The notes: generated by a model not told the origin, from the letters alone. Shown: positions 8,009-16,175, counted from the stretch's first letter. The stretch: DNA of 64,000 bases from Pseudonocardia sp. HH130630-07 (GCF_001698125.1 NZ_CP013854.1:1674001-1738000); one strand, 5' to 3'. Program-made: numbers and translations.

Positions 8009-8509
8009 ATGCCCCGCTCGATCGACTACCGCGCCACCTCCGCGCACCCGGCGTCGAAGGTGTACGCGGCGATGGTGGACCGTGACCTGCTCGACGAGCA
8101 GCTGCGGCACCTGGGCGGTCCGGGCGCCGGCGTCACCGCGTACGAGGCGACCGCGGACGGCGTCCGCTACACCCTGCGGCACGGGATCCCGTCCGAGCAC
8201 CTGCCGTCGATCGTGACGTCGTTCGTCCCCGGCGGGAACCTCGTGATCGACCGCGCCGAGCAGTGGCGGGCCGGCGGCGACGGCGTCTACGACGGCACGG
8301 GCTCGGTCACCGTCGTCGGCACCCCGGCCACGGCCCGCTCGGTGATGCGGGTCGCCGACGTCGGCACCGGTGGCAGCGAGATCCGGATCCGGGCCGAGGT
8401 CACCGTCAAGGTCCCGCTGGTCGGCTCCCGGATCGAGCAGGCGGTCGCCGGTCAGATCGAGCAGCTGCTGGCCGCCGAGACGGAGTTCACCCTGGCCCGG
8501 GTGTCGTGA
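8009..8509 (+). CDS. DUF2505-family protein
   Basis: 166 residues, soluble, with the length and pattern of actinobacterial DUF2505 proteins (START/SRPBCC-like; VYAAMVDRDLLDEQL near the N-terminus). In M. tuberculosis the equivalent (Rv0481c) is also divergent from murB. SRPBCC folds bind hydrophobic ligands, but no ligand is known here. The stop overlaps the GTG of purU by 4 nt, so the two are translationally coupled. The start has a leaderless -10 box. Confidence 0.85.
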   Translation: MPRSIDYRATSAHPASKVYAAMVDRDLLDEQLRHLGGPGAGVTAYEATADGVRYTLRHGIPSEHLPSIVTSFVPGGNLVIDRAEQWRAGGDGVYDGTGSVTVVGTPATARSVMRVADVGTGGSEIRIRAEVTVKVPLVGSRIEQAVAGQIEQLLAAETEFTLARVS

Positions 8510-9381
8510 ACCGCCGCTACGTCATCACGCTGTCCTGCCCGGACCGCACCGGGATCGTCGCCCGCATCTCGGCGTTCCTCGCCGATCTGGGTGCCTCGAT
8601 CACCGAGGCGGCCTACCACGCCGACACCGACGCGGGGGTCTTCTGCACCCGCCAGGTCGTCGACGCCGGGTCGGTGCCGTGCGATGTCGACGAGCTCCGC
8701 GAGCGGTTCGCGCCGGTCGCCGAGGAGCTGGGCGGCGCGCACCGGATCTCCGACACCGGCGAGCGCAAGCGGGCCGTGCTGCTGGTGACGAAGGACCAGC
8801 ACTGCCTGCACGACCTGCTCGGCCGGGTCTGGGCCGACGAGCTCCCGGTCGAGATCACCCGGGTGATCGGCAACCACGAGTCGCTCGGCGGGATCGTCAC
8901 CGCGCACGGCCTGCCGTTCCACCACGTGCCGTTCCCGCGGCCGGGCGACCCGTTCCGCGAGCAGGCCAAGGTCACGGCGTTCGAACGGATCCGCGAGCTG
9001 GTCGACGCCGACGAGCCGGACGCGATCGTGCTGGCCCGCTTCATGCAGGTGCTGCCGGCCCACCTGTGCGAGGCGTGGGCCGGGCGCGCGATCAACATCC
9101 ACCACAGCTTCCTGCCGTCGTTCGCCGGGGCCCGTCCGTACCACCAGGCGCACCGGCGCGGCGTCAAGCTGATCGGCGCGACCTGCCACTACGCCACCGC
9201 CGACCTCGACGCCGGCCCGATCATCGAGCAGGACGTCACCCGGGTCGACCACGGGGACACCGCGGCCGACATGATCCGGCGCGGCCGCGACATCGAGCGT
9301 CTGGTCCTGGCCAGGGGCCTGCGGTGGCACCTGGAGGACCGGGTGCTGGTCCACGACGGCCGGACGATCGTCTTCCGCTGA
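8506..9381 (+). CDS. purU: Formyltetrahydrofolate deformylase PurU
   Basis: 291 residues from a GTG that overlaps the previous stop (GTGA). An N-terminal ACT domain (about residues 4-85, starting RRYVITLSCPDRTGI) is followed by a formyltransferase-type catalytic domain with NIHHSFLPSFAGARPYHQA, which contains the conserved Asn, His and substrate-loop residues. PurU hydrolyses 10-formyl-THF to formate and THF and balances one-carbon pools for purine synthesis; the ACT domain of the family senses Met/Gly. Length fits. It is probably co-transcribed with the DUF2505 gene. Confidence 0.95.
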   Translation: MNRRYVITLSCPDRTGIVARISAFLADLGASITEAAYHADTDAGVFCTRQVVDAGSVPCDVDELRERFAPVAEELGGAHRISDTGERKRAVLLVTKDQHCLHDLLGRVWADELPVEITRVIGNHESLGGIVTAHGLPFHHVPFPRPGDPFREQAKVTAFERIRELVDADEPDAIVLARFMQVLPAHLCEAWAGRAINIHHSFLPSFAGARPYHQAHRRGVKLIGATCHYATADLDAGPIIEQDVTRVDHGDTAADMIRRGRDIERLVLARGLRWHLEDRVLVHDGRTIVFR

Positions 9382-9424
9382 CCGCCCGGCCCGCACGGCG
9401 GGACGGCACCGCTACGACGCCGCT

Positions 9425-9444
9425 CCGTCGATCACCGCCGACGG
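9425..9444. terminator. Hairpin between convergent purU and galactonate dehydratase
   Basis: CCGTCG and CGACGG make a 6-bp stem with an 8-nt loop in the 67-nt convergent gap. It could serve either gene; there is no U-tract. Confidence 0.35.
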
Positions 9445-9448
9445 CCGG

Positions 9449-10597
9449 TCACCACTCGGCGAGGCTGCCGTCGGCGTGCCGCCAGACCGGGTTGCGCCAC
9501 CGGTGCCCGTCCTCCGCGGCCCGGCGCACCGCGGCCTCGTCGATCTCGATGCCGAGGCCCGGGCCGGTGAGCCGCCCGACGTTCCCGGCGTCGTCGAGCG
9601 CGAACACCCCGGGATCGAGCAGGTGGTCGAGGGTGTCCCCGCCGACGTTGTAGTGGATGCCCAGGCTGGTCTCCTGGATCAGCGCGTTCGGTGCGGCCAG
9701 GTCGAGCTGCAGGCAGGCGGCCAGCGCGATCGGCCCGAGCGGGCAGTGCGGCGCCACCGCGACGCCGTGCGTCTCCGCGGCCGCCGCGATCCGCCGCGAC
9801 TCGGAGATCCCGCCCGCGTGCGAGAGGTCCGGCTGGGCGATCGCGATCCCCGACCGCAGCACCGGCGCGAAGTCCCAGCGGGAGAACAGACGCTCGCCGG
9901 TCGCGATCGGGATCGTCGTCGAGTCGCAGATCCGGGCCAGCTCCCCGGACAGCTCCGGGACCACCGGCTCCTCGACGAACATCGGGTGCAGCGGCTCCAG
10001 CTCCCGGCACAGCACCCGGGCCAGCGCCGGGGAGACCCGGCCGTGGAAGTCGACCGCGACGTCGCGGTCCGGGCCGAGCACCTCGCGGACCGCGGCCACC
10101 CGCTCGACGACCTCGCGCACCTCGGACACCGACTCGACCGGCCGCATCCGGCCACCGGCGTTCATCTTGACGGCGGTGTACCCCGCGGCCACCCGGGCCG
10201 CCGCGGCCTCGCCGACCTCCGACGGGTCGTCGCCGCCGATCCAGCCGTACATCCGCACCCGGTCCCGGACGGCGCCGCCCAGCAGGTCGTGCACCGGGAC
10301 ACCGAGCGCCTTGCCACGCACGTCCCACAGCGCCTGGTCGATGCCGCTGACCGCGCTGGAGAAGACCGGTCCGCCCCGGTAGAACGCGCCGCGGGTCATG
10401 ACCTGCCACAGGTCCTCGATCCGGGTCGCGTCCGCCCCGATCACGACGTCGGCCAGCTCCTCGACGGCCGCGACGACCGTGTGCGCCCGCCCCTCCACCA
10501 CCGGCTCGCCCCAGCCGACGAGACCGTCGTCGGTCTCCAGCCGCAGGAACACCCACCGGGGTGCCACCAGGAACGTCTCCAGCCGGGCGATCCGCAT
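9449..10597 (-). CDS. dgoD: Galactonate dehydratase (enolase superfamily)
   Basis: 382 residues. The N-terminal capping domain (MRIARLETFLVAPRWVFLRLETDDG) and barrel match D-galactonate dehydratase of the mandelate-racemase group. Metal ligands are the Asp in AVDFHGR, the Glu in FVEEPV and the Glu in ATGERL; the DFH pair and the His in APHCPLGP are the acid/base residues. The reaction is loss of water from galactonate to 2-keto-3-deoxygalactonate. No kinase or aldolase of the pathway is adjacent, so the true substrate may be another aldonate. A palindromic operator candidate lies about 105 nt upstream. Confidence 0.9.
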   Translation of the reverse strand: MRIARLETFLVAPRWVFLRLETDDGLVGWGEPVVEGRAHTVVAAVEELADVVIGADATRIEDLWQVMTRGAFYRGGPVFSSAVSGIDQALWDVRGKALGVPVHDLLGGAVRDRVRMYGWIGGDDPSEVGEAAAARVAAGYTAVKMNAGGRMRPVESVSEVREVVERVAAVREVLGPDRDVAVDFHGRVSPALARVLCRELEPLHPMFVEEPVVPELSGELARICDSTTIPIATGERLFSRWDFAPVLRSGIAIAQPDLSHAGGISESRRIAAAAETHGVAVAPHCPLGPIALAACLQLDLAAPNALIQETSLGIHYNVGGDTLDHLLDPGVFALDDAGNVGRLTGPGLGIEIDEAAVRRAAEDGHRWRNPVWRHADGSLAEW

Positions 10598-10702
10598 CGA
10601 TCCTCCTCGGGCCGCCCGCGGCGACCGCTCGCCTTCTTCTCCGCGTCGCGCAGGCCGGTCCGCCGGCCCGCACCCGGGACGCTAGCTGCCACACCCAGTC
10701 TC

Positions 10703-10728
10703 TTGCAATATTCGCATCATCATTGCAA
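10703..10728. promoter_or_regulatory. Operator-like inverted repeat upstream of dgoD
   Basis: TTGCAAT-N12-ATTGCAA is a perfect 7-bp inverted repeat in an AT-rich island within otherwise very GC-rich DNA. It lies in the dgoD promoter region (minus strand). A sugar-acid-responsive GntR- or IclR-type repressor could bind it, but none is encoded next to it. Confidence 0.5.
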
Positions 10729-10938
10729 ATAACGCAGACCGCCGAAGGCCCAGCCGTCATCCCGGCGCTCTGTTGCTCCCCGCGCCCGCCGCAGGGGACA
10801 GCGGGGATGCGGCGCACCGGAGCGGGGCGCGATCGGTGTACGGGTGCGCGGCCCGAGGCAAGGAGGGGACGACGCAAGCGGAACCCGGCGCGTGCGCACG
10901 GGACGAGGCCCGCGGGAGCCGTGCGACCCGGATGGCCG

Positions 10939-11002
10939 GTGCCGAGATGTACGTGAGCGGGCTCCGAAGCCGTGCACGGCCCGCTGCACTGCATCTCGGC
11001 AC
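10939..11002. repeat. Long imperfect inverted repeat
   Basis: GTGCCGAGATG and its exact complement form an 11-bp outer stem. An inner GCGGGC/GCCCGC stem (10957-10962 with 10979-10984) lies beyond a 7-nt mismatched bulge. The structure would fold in RNA of either strand. Confidence 0.6.
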
Positions 11003-11256
11003 GACGAGCCGCGGGATGACCCCGGCGAGCGGCCCCACCCCGCCCCGCAGCCCCCGACACCCGGCCCTCGTGCCGCACCCCGGCCCTCGTGCACCGTTCT
11101 CCAGTGCGCCGCACCCTTCGCGCGGGGCCCGGCACGCTGTGCAGAGGTGCACGAGCTGATCAGGGGTGCGCCGGGTGGTCGCTGTCCGCCGGGCCCGCCC
11201 ACTCGCCTCGGGCACCGGACCCGGGCCGGGGTGCCCGTCCCCCGCACCCCGGCGCG

Positions 11257-11290
11257 GCGTGTCGCGCCCCACGCGCGGAGCGCGACACGC
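11257..11290. repeat. 11-bp inverted repeat
   Basis: GCGTGTCGCGC and GCGCGACACGC are perfect complements around a 12-nt loop, within the gene-free region between dgoD and lon. Confidence 0.6.
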
Positions 11291-11400
11291 GGATCCGCGA
11301 CGCTGCGCCGTGGCCGGAGTGCGGCGGCAGGCGGGGCGCAGCGGGCCAGGATGCGGCGAGCAGGGCGGGGCCGCAGCGAAGCAGGAGCGGGTCACACGAC

Positions 11401-11433
11401 GGCGCCCGCCCCGCGGAGTGCGGGACGGGCGCC
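11401..11433 (-). terminator. Terminator hairpin of lon
   Basis: A 14-bp stem with one mismatch (GGCGCCCGCCCCGC with 11420-11433) encloses a 5-nt loop, starting 13 nt beyond the lon stop codon on the minus strand. Confidence 0.6.
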
Positions 11434-11446
11434 GGATCGTGGACGG

Positions 11447-13790
11447 TCAGGCCGCGTGCTCGACCGCCGGCTCCAGGGCGATCTCCAGCACCTCGGCCAC
11501 GTCGGCGACCGGGTGCACCCGCAGCTCACCGCGCACCGACTCCGGGACGTCGTCCAGGTCGGGCTCGTTGCGCTTCGGGATGATCACGTCGGTCAGCCCG
11601 GCCCGGTGCGCGGCGAGCAGCTTCTGCTTCACCCCGCCGATCGGCAGGACCTTGCCCTGCAGGGTCACCTCACCGGTCATACCGACACTCGACCGCACCG
11701 GACGCCCGGACGCGAGCGACGCCAGCGCCGTCGTCATCGTGACGCCGGCGGACGGGCCGTCCTTCGGCACCGCACCGGCCGGGACGTGCACGTGCAGCTT
11801 GTGCTGCGCGAGGTCCCCGGCGAGGCCCTTGGACCGCAGGTAGGACAGGGCGATCGAGACGGACTCGGTCATCACCTCACCCAGCTGCCCGGTGATCTGC
11901 AGGCCGGGCTCGCCGTCCATCGAGGTGGCCTCGATGAACAGCACGTCCCCGCCGGTGCCGGTCACCGCCAGCCCGGTCGCCACGCCCGGCACCGAGGTCC
12001 GCTCGGCCGGCTCCGGGGTGAACCGCGGCCGCCCCAGGTAGGTGACCAGTGCGTCGGCGTCGACGTGCACCGGCCGCCCGGCACCGGACCCGTCCGAGGA
12101 GTCCAGCTGCACGGCGACCTTCCGCAGGACCTTCGCCAGGCCCCGCTCCAGCTGCCGCACCCCGGCCTCGCGGGTGTACTCGGCGGCGATCATCGACAGC
12201 GCGACGTCGGTGAACTCGACGTCGCCGTCGTCCAGACCGGCCGTCCCGATCTGCCGCGGGAGCAGGTGGTCCCGGGCGATCGCGACCTTCTCCGGCTCGG
12301 TGTAGCCGTCGAGCGTGACGACCTCCATCCGGTCCGCGAGCGGGCCGGGGATCTGAGACGGGTCGTTCGCGGTGGCGAGGAACAGCACGTTCGACAGGTC
12401 GAGATCGACCTCGAGGTAGTGGTCGCGGAACGTGTGGTTCTGCGCCGGGTCGAGGACCTCCAGCAGCGCCGCGGTCGGGTCGCCTCGGAAGTCCGAGCCG
12501 ACCTTGTCGATCTCGTCGAGCAGCACGACCGGGTTCATCGACCCGGCCTCGCGGATCGCCCGGACGATGCGGCCGGGCAGCGCGCCGACGTAGGTGCGCC
12601 GGTGCCCGCGGATCTCCGCCTCGTCCTGGACGCCGCCGAGCGCCACCCGGACGAACTTCCGGCCCAGCGACCGTGCGACCGACTCGCCCAGCGACGTCTT
12701 GCCGACACCGGGCGGGCCGACCAGCGACAGCACCGCGCCGGAACCGCGGCCGCCGATCGTGTCGGTACCCCGGCGGTTGCGCCGGGCCCGGACGGCCAGG
12801 AACTCGATCAGGCGCTCCTTGACGTCGTCGAGGCCCGCGTGGTCGGAGTCCAGGATGCGGCGGGCCTCCACCAGGTCCGAGGAGTCCTCGGTGGTGTCGT
12901 TCCACGGCAGGTCGAGGACGGTGTCGAGCCAGGTCCGGATCCAGCCGGACTCCGGGCTCTGGTCCGACGCCCGTTCCAGCTTCCCGACCTCGGTCAGCGC
13001 CGCGGAGCGGACGTGCTCGGGGCAGGTCGGCCGCCTCGACCCGGGCCCGGTAGTCGGCCTCGCCGTCCGGGTCGTCCTCGCCCAGCTCCTTGCGGATCGC
13101 GGAGAGCTGCTGGCGCAGCAGGAACTCGCGCTGCTGCTTCTCCATGCCCTCGCGGACGTCGTTCGAGATCTTCTCGCTGACCTCCTGCTCCGCGACGTGC
13201 TCCCTGGTCCACTCCAGGAGCTTCTCCAGGCGTGCGGTCAGGTCGGTCTCGGCGAGCAGCTCGGCCTTGTGCGCGACGTCCAGCCAGGACGCCCATCCGG
13301 CCAGGTCGGCGAGCTGGCCCGGGTCGGTGGTCTGCTGCACGGAGTCGATGACCTGCCAGGCGCCCCGCTGCTGCAGGATGCCGACGACGAGCGCCTTGTA
13401 CTCCGTCGCCAGCTCCCGGACGCGACCGGTGGGCTCGCCGTCAGCGACCGGCTCGGCCTGCACCCACAGCGCGGAGCCGGGGCCGGAGACGCCGGTCCCG
13501 ATCCGGGCACGGCGCTCGCCGCGGACCACCGCGGCCTGTTCCCCGCCGGGGAGCCGGCCGATCTGTTCCAGGACGGCGACGACGCCGATCGCGCCGTAGC
13601 GGCCGTCGATCCGGGGGACGACGAGCACCCGTCTGCCGTCGTCGTCGTCACCGTTCTCGTTCGATCCGGTGGTGGCGGCGTCCACCGCCGCGCGGGTGTC
13701 GGGGGCGTCGAGCCGGACCGGCACCACCATGCCGGGCAGGACAACGGTGTCGTCGAGGGGCAGGACCGGGAGCGTCAGCACGTCACTCAT
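11447..13790 (-). pseudogene. lon: ATP-dependent protease Lon, split by a +1 frameshift
   Basis: Two frames together make one full Lon. The 5' part (13790 to about 13019) encodes the N-terminal substrate domain and coiled coil and ends in frame at EADYRARVEAADLP. The rest continues in the next frame (EHVRSAALTEVGKLERA) with an AAA+ module (Walker A GPPGVGKT, Walker B VVLLDEIDKVG) and the protease domain with Ser in KDGPSAG and Lys in GGVKQKLL. Removing one G of the GGGG run at 13019-13022 restores a 780-residue protein of normal length. Lon degrades misfolded and regulatory proteins. All motifs are intact, so a sequencing error or a very recent mutation is likely. Confidence 0.85.
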
Positions 13791-13859
13791 GTCCGCTCCA
13801 ACCGCCGGACACCACCGCTGCTTCCCGGAGTTGAGCCGTGTCCGCTCAGGGCGAACGGG

Positions 13860-14399
13860 TCAGCGCGCGAGGCCCTCGACGACGGTCGCGTTCGGCAGCG
13901 CGGCGAGCAGGTCGCCGGGCACCGCGAGCTTGCCGGCCCGCAGGCCACTGCCGACGACGACCGCGTCGGCCGAGGCGACGTCCGGCGCGATCCAGAGCGG
14001 CCAGTCCGCGGGCAGCCCGATCGGCGTGATCCCGCCGTAGGCCATCCCGGTCAGCCCGACGGCGTCGTCCATCGGGGCGAAGGAGATCTTGCGGGCGTCG
14101 AGCCGCTTCTTCACGACACCGTTCACGTCGACCCGCGTCGTGGCGAGCGCGACGCAGGCCGCGTAGCGGACCTCGCCCGCCCGCTTCCCGGCGACCACGA
14201 CGCAGTTCGCCGCCCGCTCCGGCGGCGAGGAGTACGCCGCGCAGAAGGCCGCGGTGTCCGCGAGGTCCGGGTCGATCTCGGCGACCCCGACCCGCTCGGC
14301 GTCGAGTTCCTTCAGCGCGACGGCGACCGGATCGGCGAGCAGGTCCGGCCGTTCCAGTGCGGGGACGACGTCGAGCGTGCCGAGCACGGCCCAGCTCAC
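13860..14399 (-). CDS. YbaK/aminoacyl-tRNA deacylase-domain protein
   Basis: 179 residues from the GTG at 14399, which overlaps the stop of the upstream DUF2516 gene by 4 nt. The fold is YbaK/ProX: an N-terminal helix-strand region, a central segment with conserved Lys (NGVVKKRLDARKISFAPMDDA) and a Gly-rich end (GMAYGGITPIGLP). Relatives hydrolyse mischarged aminoacyl-tRNAs such as Cys-tRNA-Pro or Ala-tRNA-Pro; the specificity of this copy is unknown. The candidate catalytic Lys lies in the KKRLDARK segment. It is co-transcribed with the membrane protein upstream. Confidence 0.88.
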   Translation of the reverse strand: MSWAVLGTLDVVPALERPDLLADPVAVALKELDAERVGVAEIDPDLADTAAFCAAYSSPPERAANCVVVAGKRAGEVRYAACVALATTRVDVNGVVKKRLDARKISFAPMDDAVGLTGMAYGGITPIGLPADWPLWIAPDVASADAVVVGSGLRAGKLAVPGDLLAALPNATVVEGLAR

Positions 14400-14704
14400 C
14401 AGCGGGGTCCCCCGTCCTGGACCTCCACCACGGCCGGTTTCACGTCGACGAGGTAGACCAGCACGGCGACCATCGCGGCGAGCCAGAACATCGCACCGCC
14501 GTACATCGGACCCTGGGTGATGACGAGCAGCACCAGCCCGACGCCGGTGATCCCCAGCCAGGCGTTCTTGCTCAGCTTCCCGGCCGCGGTGAACGCGTCG
14601 GCGCGCTGGCGCAGTGCGTGCAGGAACGCGTAGCCGCCCACCGGGAGCGCGAGGATCCAGATCGCACGAATGATGTAGAAATCGAGGTCGGCCAGCAGCT
14701 CCAC
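14396..14704 (-). CDS. DUF2516 family membrane protein
   Basis: 102 residues from the GTG at 14704. Three hydrophobic segments (about residues 8-25, 45-62 and 67-85) match the actinobacterial DUF2516 family, whose M. tuberculosis member (Rv0476) also follows hbhA. A TACCCT box ends 6 nt before the GTG, so the mRNA is probably leaderless. It is translationally coupled to the downstream deacylase. Function unknown; the repeated neighbourhood with hbhA suggests a cell-envelope role. Confidence 0.85.
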   Translation of the reverse strand: MELLADLDFYIIRAIWILALPVGGYAFLHALRQRADAFTAAGKLSKNAWLGITGVGLVLLVITQGPMYGGAMFWLAAMVAVLVYLVDVKPAVVEVQDGGPRW

Positions 14705-14710
14705 GAGGCC

Positions 14711-14716
14711 AGGGTA
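14711..14716 (-). promoter_or_regulatory. -10 box of the leaderless DUF2516 transcript
   Basis: TACCCT on the minus strand ends 6 nt before the GTG at 14704. A terminator lies just upstream, so this pair of genes appears to have its own promoter. Confidence 0.55.
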
Positions 14717-14770
14717 CGGGCCGCGGCACCCGCGGTCACGCGCGCCGTCGACGCCGTGCCCGCCGGTCAC

Positions 14771-14810
14771 GACGGATGCCCCGGCGGCTCGGGCCGTCGG
14801 GGCATCCGTC
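14771..14810 (-). terminator. Strong hairpin after the hbhA-like gene
   Basis: A perfect 13-bp stem (GACGGATGCCCCG with 14798-14810) and a 14-nt loop lie 30 nt beyond the stop of the hbhA-like gene and separate it from the DUF2516 pair. Confidence 0.7.
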
Positions 14811-14840
14811 AGGGGGCCGGGCGGTATGCCCGGCCGGGTG

Positions 14841-15569
14841 TCACTTGGTGGTGCCGTTGCCCGCGGCGCGGCGGGTGGCCGGCTTGCGGGTCGCGGCGGT
14901 GCGCGCACCGGTCGCGGTCTTCGGGTCGGTCTTGGCGGCCGCCTTGCGGGTGGTGGACCGCGCGGTCGACGCGGCCTCGTCACCGGCCTCGGTGATCGCC
15001 TCGGCGGCGTCCTGGGACGCCTCGGTCACGGCCTCGGCGGCCTTGCCGGCGGCCGACTGGGTGCGCCGGGCGACCTTCTCACCGGCCGAGCGGGTCTGCG
15101 TGGTGATCGTGCCGAGCGCGGAGGTCGCGGCCTCGTGGGTCTCGTCCACGAACCCGTCGACCCGGGCGTCGAGCTTCTCGGTCAGGTCCTCGACGGTGTC
15201 GATGGCCTGCTTGACCTGCGGCTGCTTGCGCAGCCGGCCCCAGGCCTTCTCACCGCGCTGCGCGAAGCCGACGTACACGCCCTCGACCTCGGAGCGGAAC
15301 TCCTCGATCTGCTTGCGCACGTTCTCCGAGGCCAGCTTGCCGCGCAGCTCCTTGAGCTCCTCCGGGAGCTCCTGCACGCGGACCTGGACCTCGCCGGCGC
15401 GCTTGGACGCGGTGGCGCGGGCGTCGGTGACGGCCCGGCTCACGGTGCTGTAGGCCAGGTCGCCGGCGCCGAGCACCGCCAGCAGCGGGGTCCGGACGAT
15501 CTCGGCCTGCTCGGCGGTCTGCTCGCGCAGCTTCTTCACGTCGGCACTGGTCGGGAGGTTCACGGCCAT
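14841..15569 (-). CDS. Heparin-binding hemagglutinin (HbhA)-like protein
   Basis: 242 residues from the ATG at 15569, with GAGGA about 10 nt upstream; a GTG 9 nt earlier is too close to that site. A long helical region predicted to form a coiled coil (about residues 5-150) leads to a low-complexity C-terminus rich in Lys, Arg, Ala and Thr (TRKAAAKT, TRKPATRRAAG). This is the architecture of mycobacterial HbhA (Rv0475), whose Lys/Ala tail binds heparan sulfate and which affects septal growth and lipid storage. No signal peptide is present, also as in HbhA. In a non-pathogen an envelope or lipid-body role is more likely than adhesion. Confidence 0.85.
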   Translation of the reverse strand: MAVNLPTSADVKKLREQTAEQAEIVRTPLLAVLGAGDLAYSTVSRAVTDARATASKRAGEVQVRVQELPEELKELRGKLASENVRKQIEEFRSEVEGVYVGFAQRGEKAWGRLRKQPQVKQAIDTVEDLTEKLDARVDGFVDETHEAATSALGTITTQTRSAGEKVARRTQSAAGKAAEAVTEASQDAAEAITEAGDEAASTARSTTRKAAAKTDPKTATGARTAATRKPATRRAAGNGTTK

Positions 15570-15574
15570 GGTGA

Positions 15575-16078
15575 TCACGTCCTCGTCTGGTCGAATGTCT
15601 GGGTGGTGTCGGTAGCGCTGACAGGGAGGCCGTTCTCCCGGCGGAACGATTCGTACACGTCGAGCAGCACGCGCTTCTGCCGCTCGGTGAGCGTCGGGTC
15701 GGTGAGGACCGCGTCGGTGACCCGGCCCGCGGGGCGCTCCTCGAGGATCCCGGCGCGGACGTAGAGCGCCTCGGCCGAGATCCGCAGGCCCTTGGCGATC
15801 TGCTGCAGGATCTCCGCGGACGGCTTGCGCAGTCCGCGTTCGACCTGGCTCAGGTACGGGTTGCTCACCCCCGCCGAGCGGGCCAGCTGCCGCATCGAGA
15901 CCTGGGCGGCCTCCCGCTGGGTGCGGATGTAGGACCCGATGTCCTCCACCGCGTGCCCGACGGCCTGCTGGGCCTGTCCGACGACCTGGCCGACGTGCTC
16001 GACCGCGGCCTGACCGACCCGTTCCGCGGAGTCGGCGGGCGCCCGGTCACCGTCGCCGCGCCTGGGCTGGGTGGCCAT
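15575..16078 (-). CDS. XRE-family transcriptional regulator of the hbhA-like operon
   Basis: 167 residues from the ATG at 16078, which has GGAAGG 8 nt upstream. An amphipathic Gln/Ala-rich N-terminal region (about 20-45) precedes a Cro/CI helix-turn-helix (about 55-110: MRQLARSAGVSNPYLSQVERG) and a C-terminal tail. It corresponds to Rv0474, which also lies directly before hbhA. Only 5 nt separate it from the hbhA-like start, so the two are co-transcribed. Direct repeats over its own promoter suggest autoregulation (inference). Confidence 0.88.
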   Translation of the reverse strand: MATQPRRGDGDRAPADSAERVGQAAVEHVGQVVGQAQQAVGHAVEDIGSYIRTQREAAQVSMRQLARSAGVSNPYLSQVERGLRKPSAEILQQIAKGLRISAEALYVRAGILEERPAGRVTDAVLTDPTLTERQKRVLLDVYESFRRENGLPVSATDTTQTFDQTRT

Positions 16079-16124
16079 TCGCCGCACCTTCCGGTTCGAT
16101 CCGTCTCCGTACTGACGTCACCGA

Positions 16125-16153
16125 CCGTACGCACGGGTGCTAACTCTTGCAAG
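16125..16153 (-). promoter_or_regulatory. Sigma-70-type promoter of the XRE-hbhA operon
   Basis: On the minus strand TTGCAA (16153-16148), a 17-nt spacer and TACGGT (16130-16125) form a near-ideal promoter. Transcription would start about 40 nt upstream of the regulator's ATG. Confidence 0.65.
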
Positions 16154-16166
16154 CACAGTGCTAGCG
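16138..16166. promoter_or_regulatory. Paired direct repeats flanking the -35 element
   Basis: GTGCTAAC (16138-16145) and GTGCTAGC (16159-16166) are direct repeats with a 21-bp period, two helical turns, on either side of the -35 hexamer. A protein bound here would lie on one face of the DNA over the promoter. Confidence 0.5.
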
Positions 16167-16175
16167 CTGGTCACG

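Larger units (their letters stand above)
10740..11400. other. Gene-free, hairpin-rich stretch of about 660 bp
   Basis: No frame here looks like a protein: the long frames are Arg/Pro/Gly-rich, match nothing recognisable and lack ribosome-binding sites. Two strong inverted repeats are present: 10939-10949 with 10992-11002 (11 bp, with an inner 6-bp stem) and 11257-11267 with 11280-11290 (11 bp). Between them the motif CGGCCCTCGTGC occurs twice. It could be decayed coding DNA, an unrecognised RNA or structured intergenic sequence. Confidence 0.5.

Noticed and set aside
13015..13026. Programmed ribosomal frameshift in lon
   Set aside because: No slippery heptamer, downstream pseudoknot or internal ribosome site is evident, and lon is not known to use frameshifting. 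A mutation or sequence error is simpler.
10844..13180. Long plus-strand frame across the gap and lon
   Set aside because: Its composition is that of the antisense of lon; no domain and no start signal. The lon motifs on the minus strand are unambiguous.
16138..16166. CIRCE (HrcA) element over the XRE-hbhA promoter
   Set aside because: The left half resembles CIRCE, but the second copy is in direct rather than inverted orientation and matches poorly, and no heat-shock gene follows.
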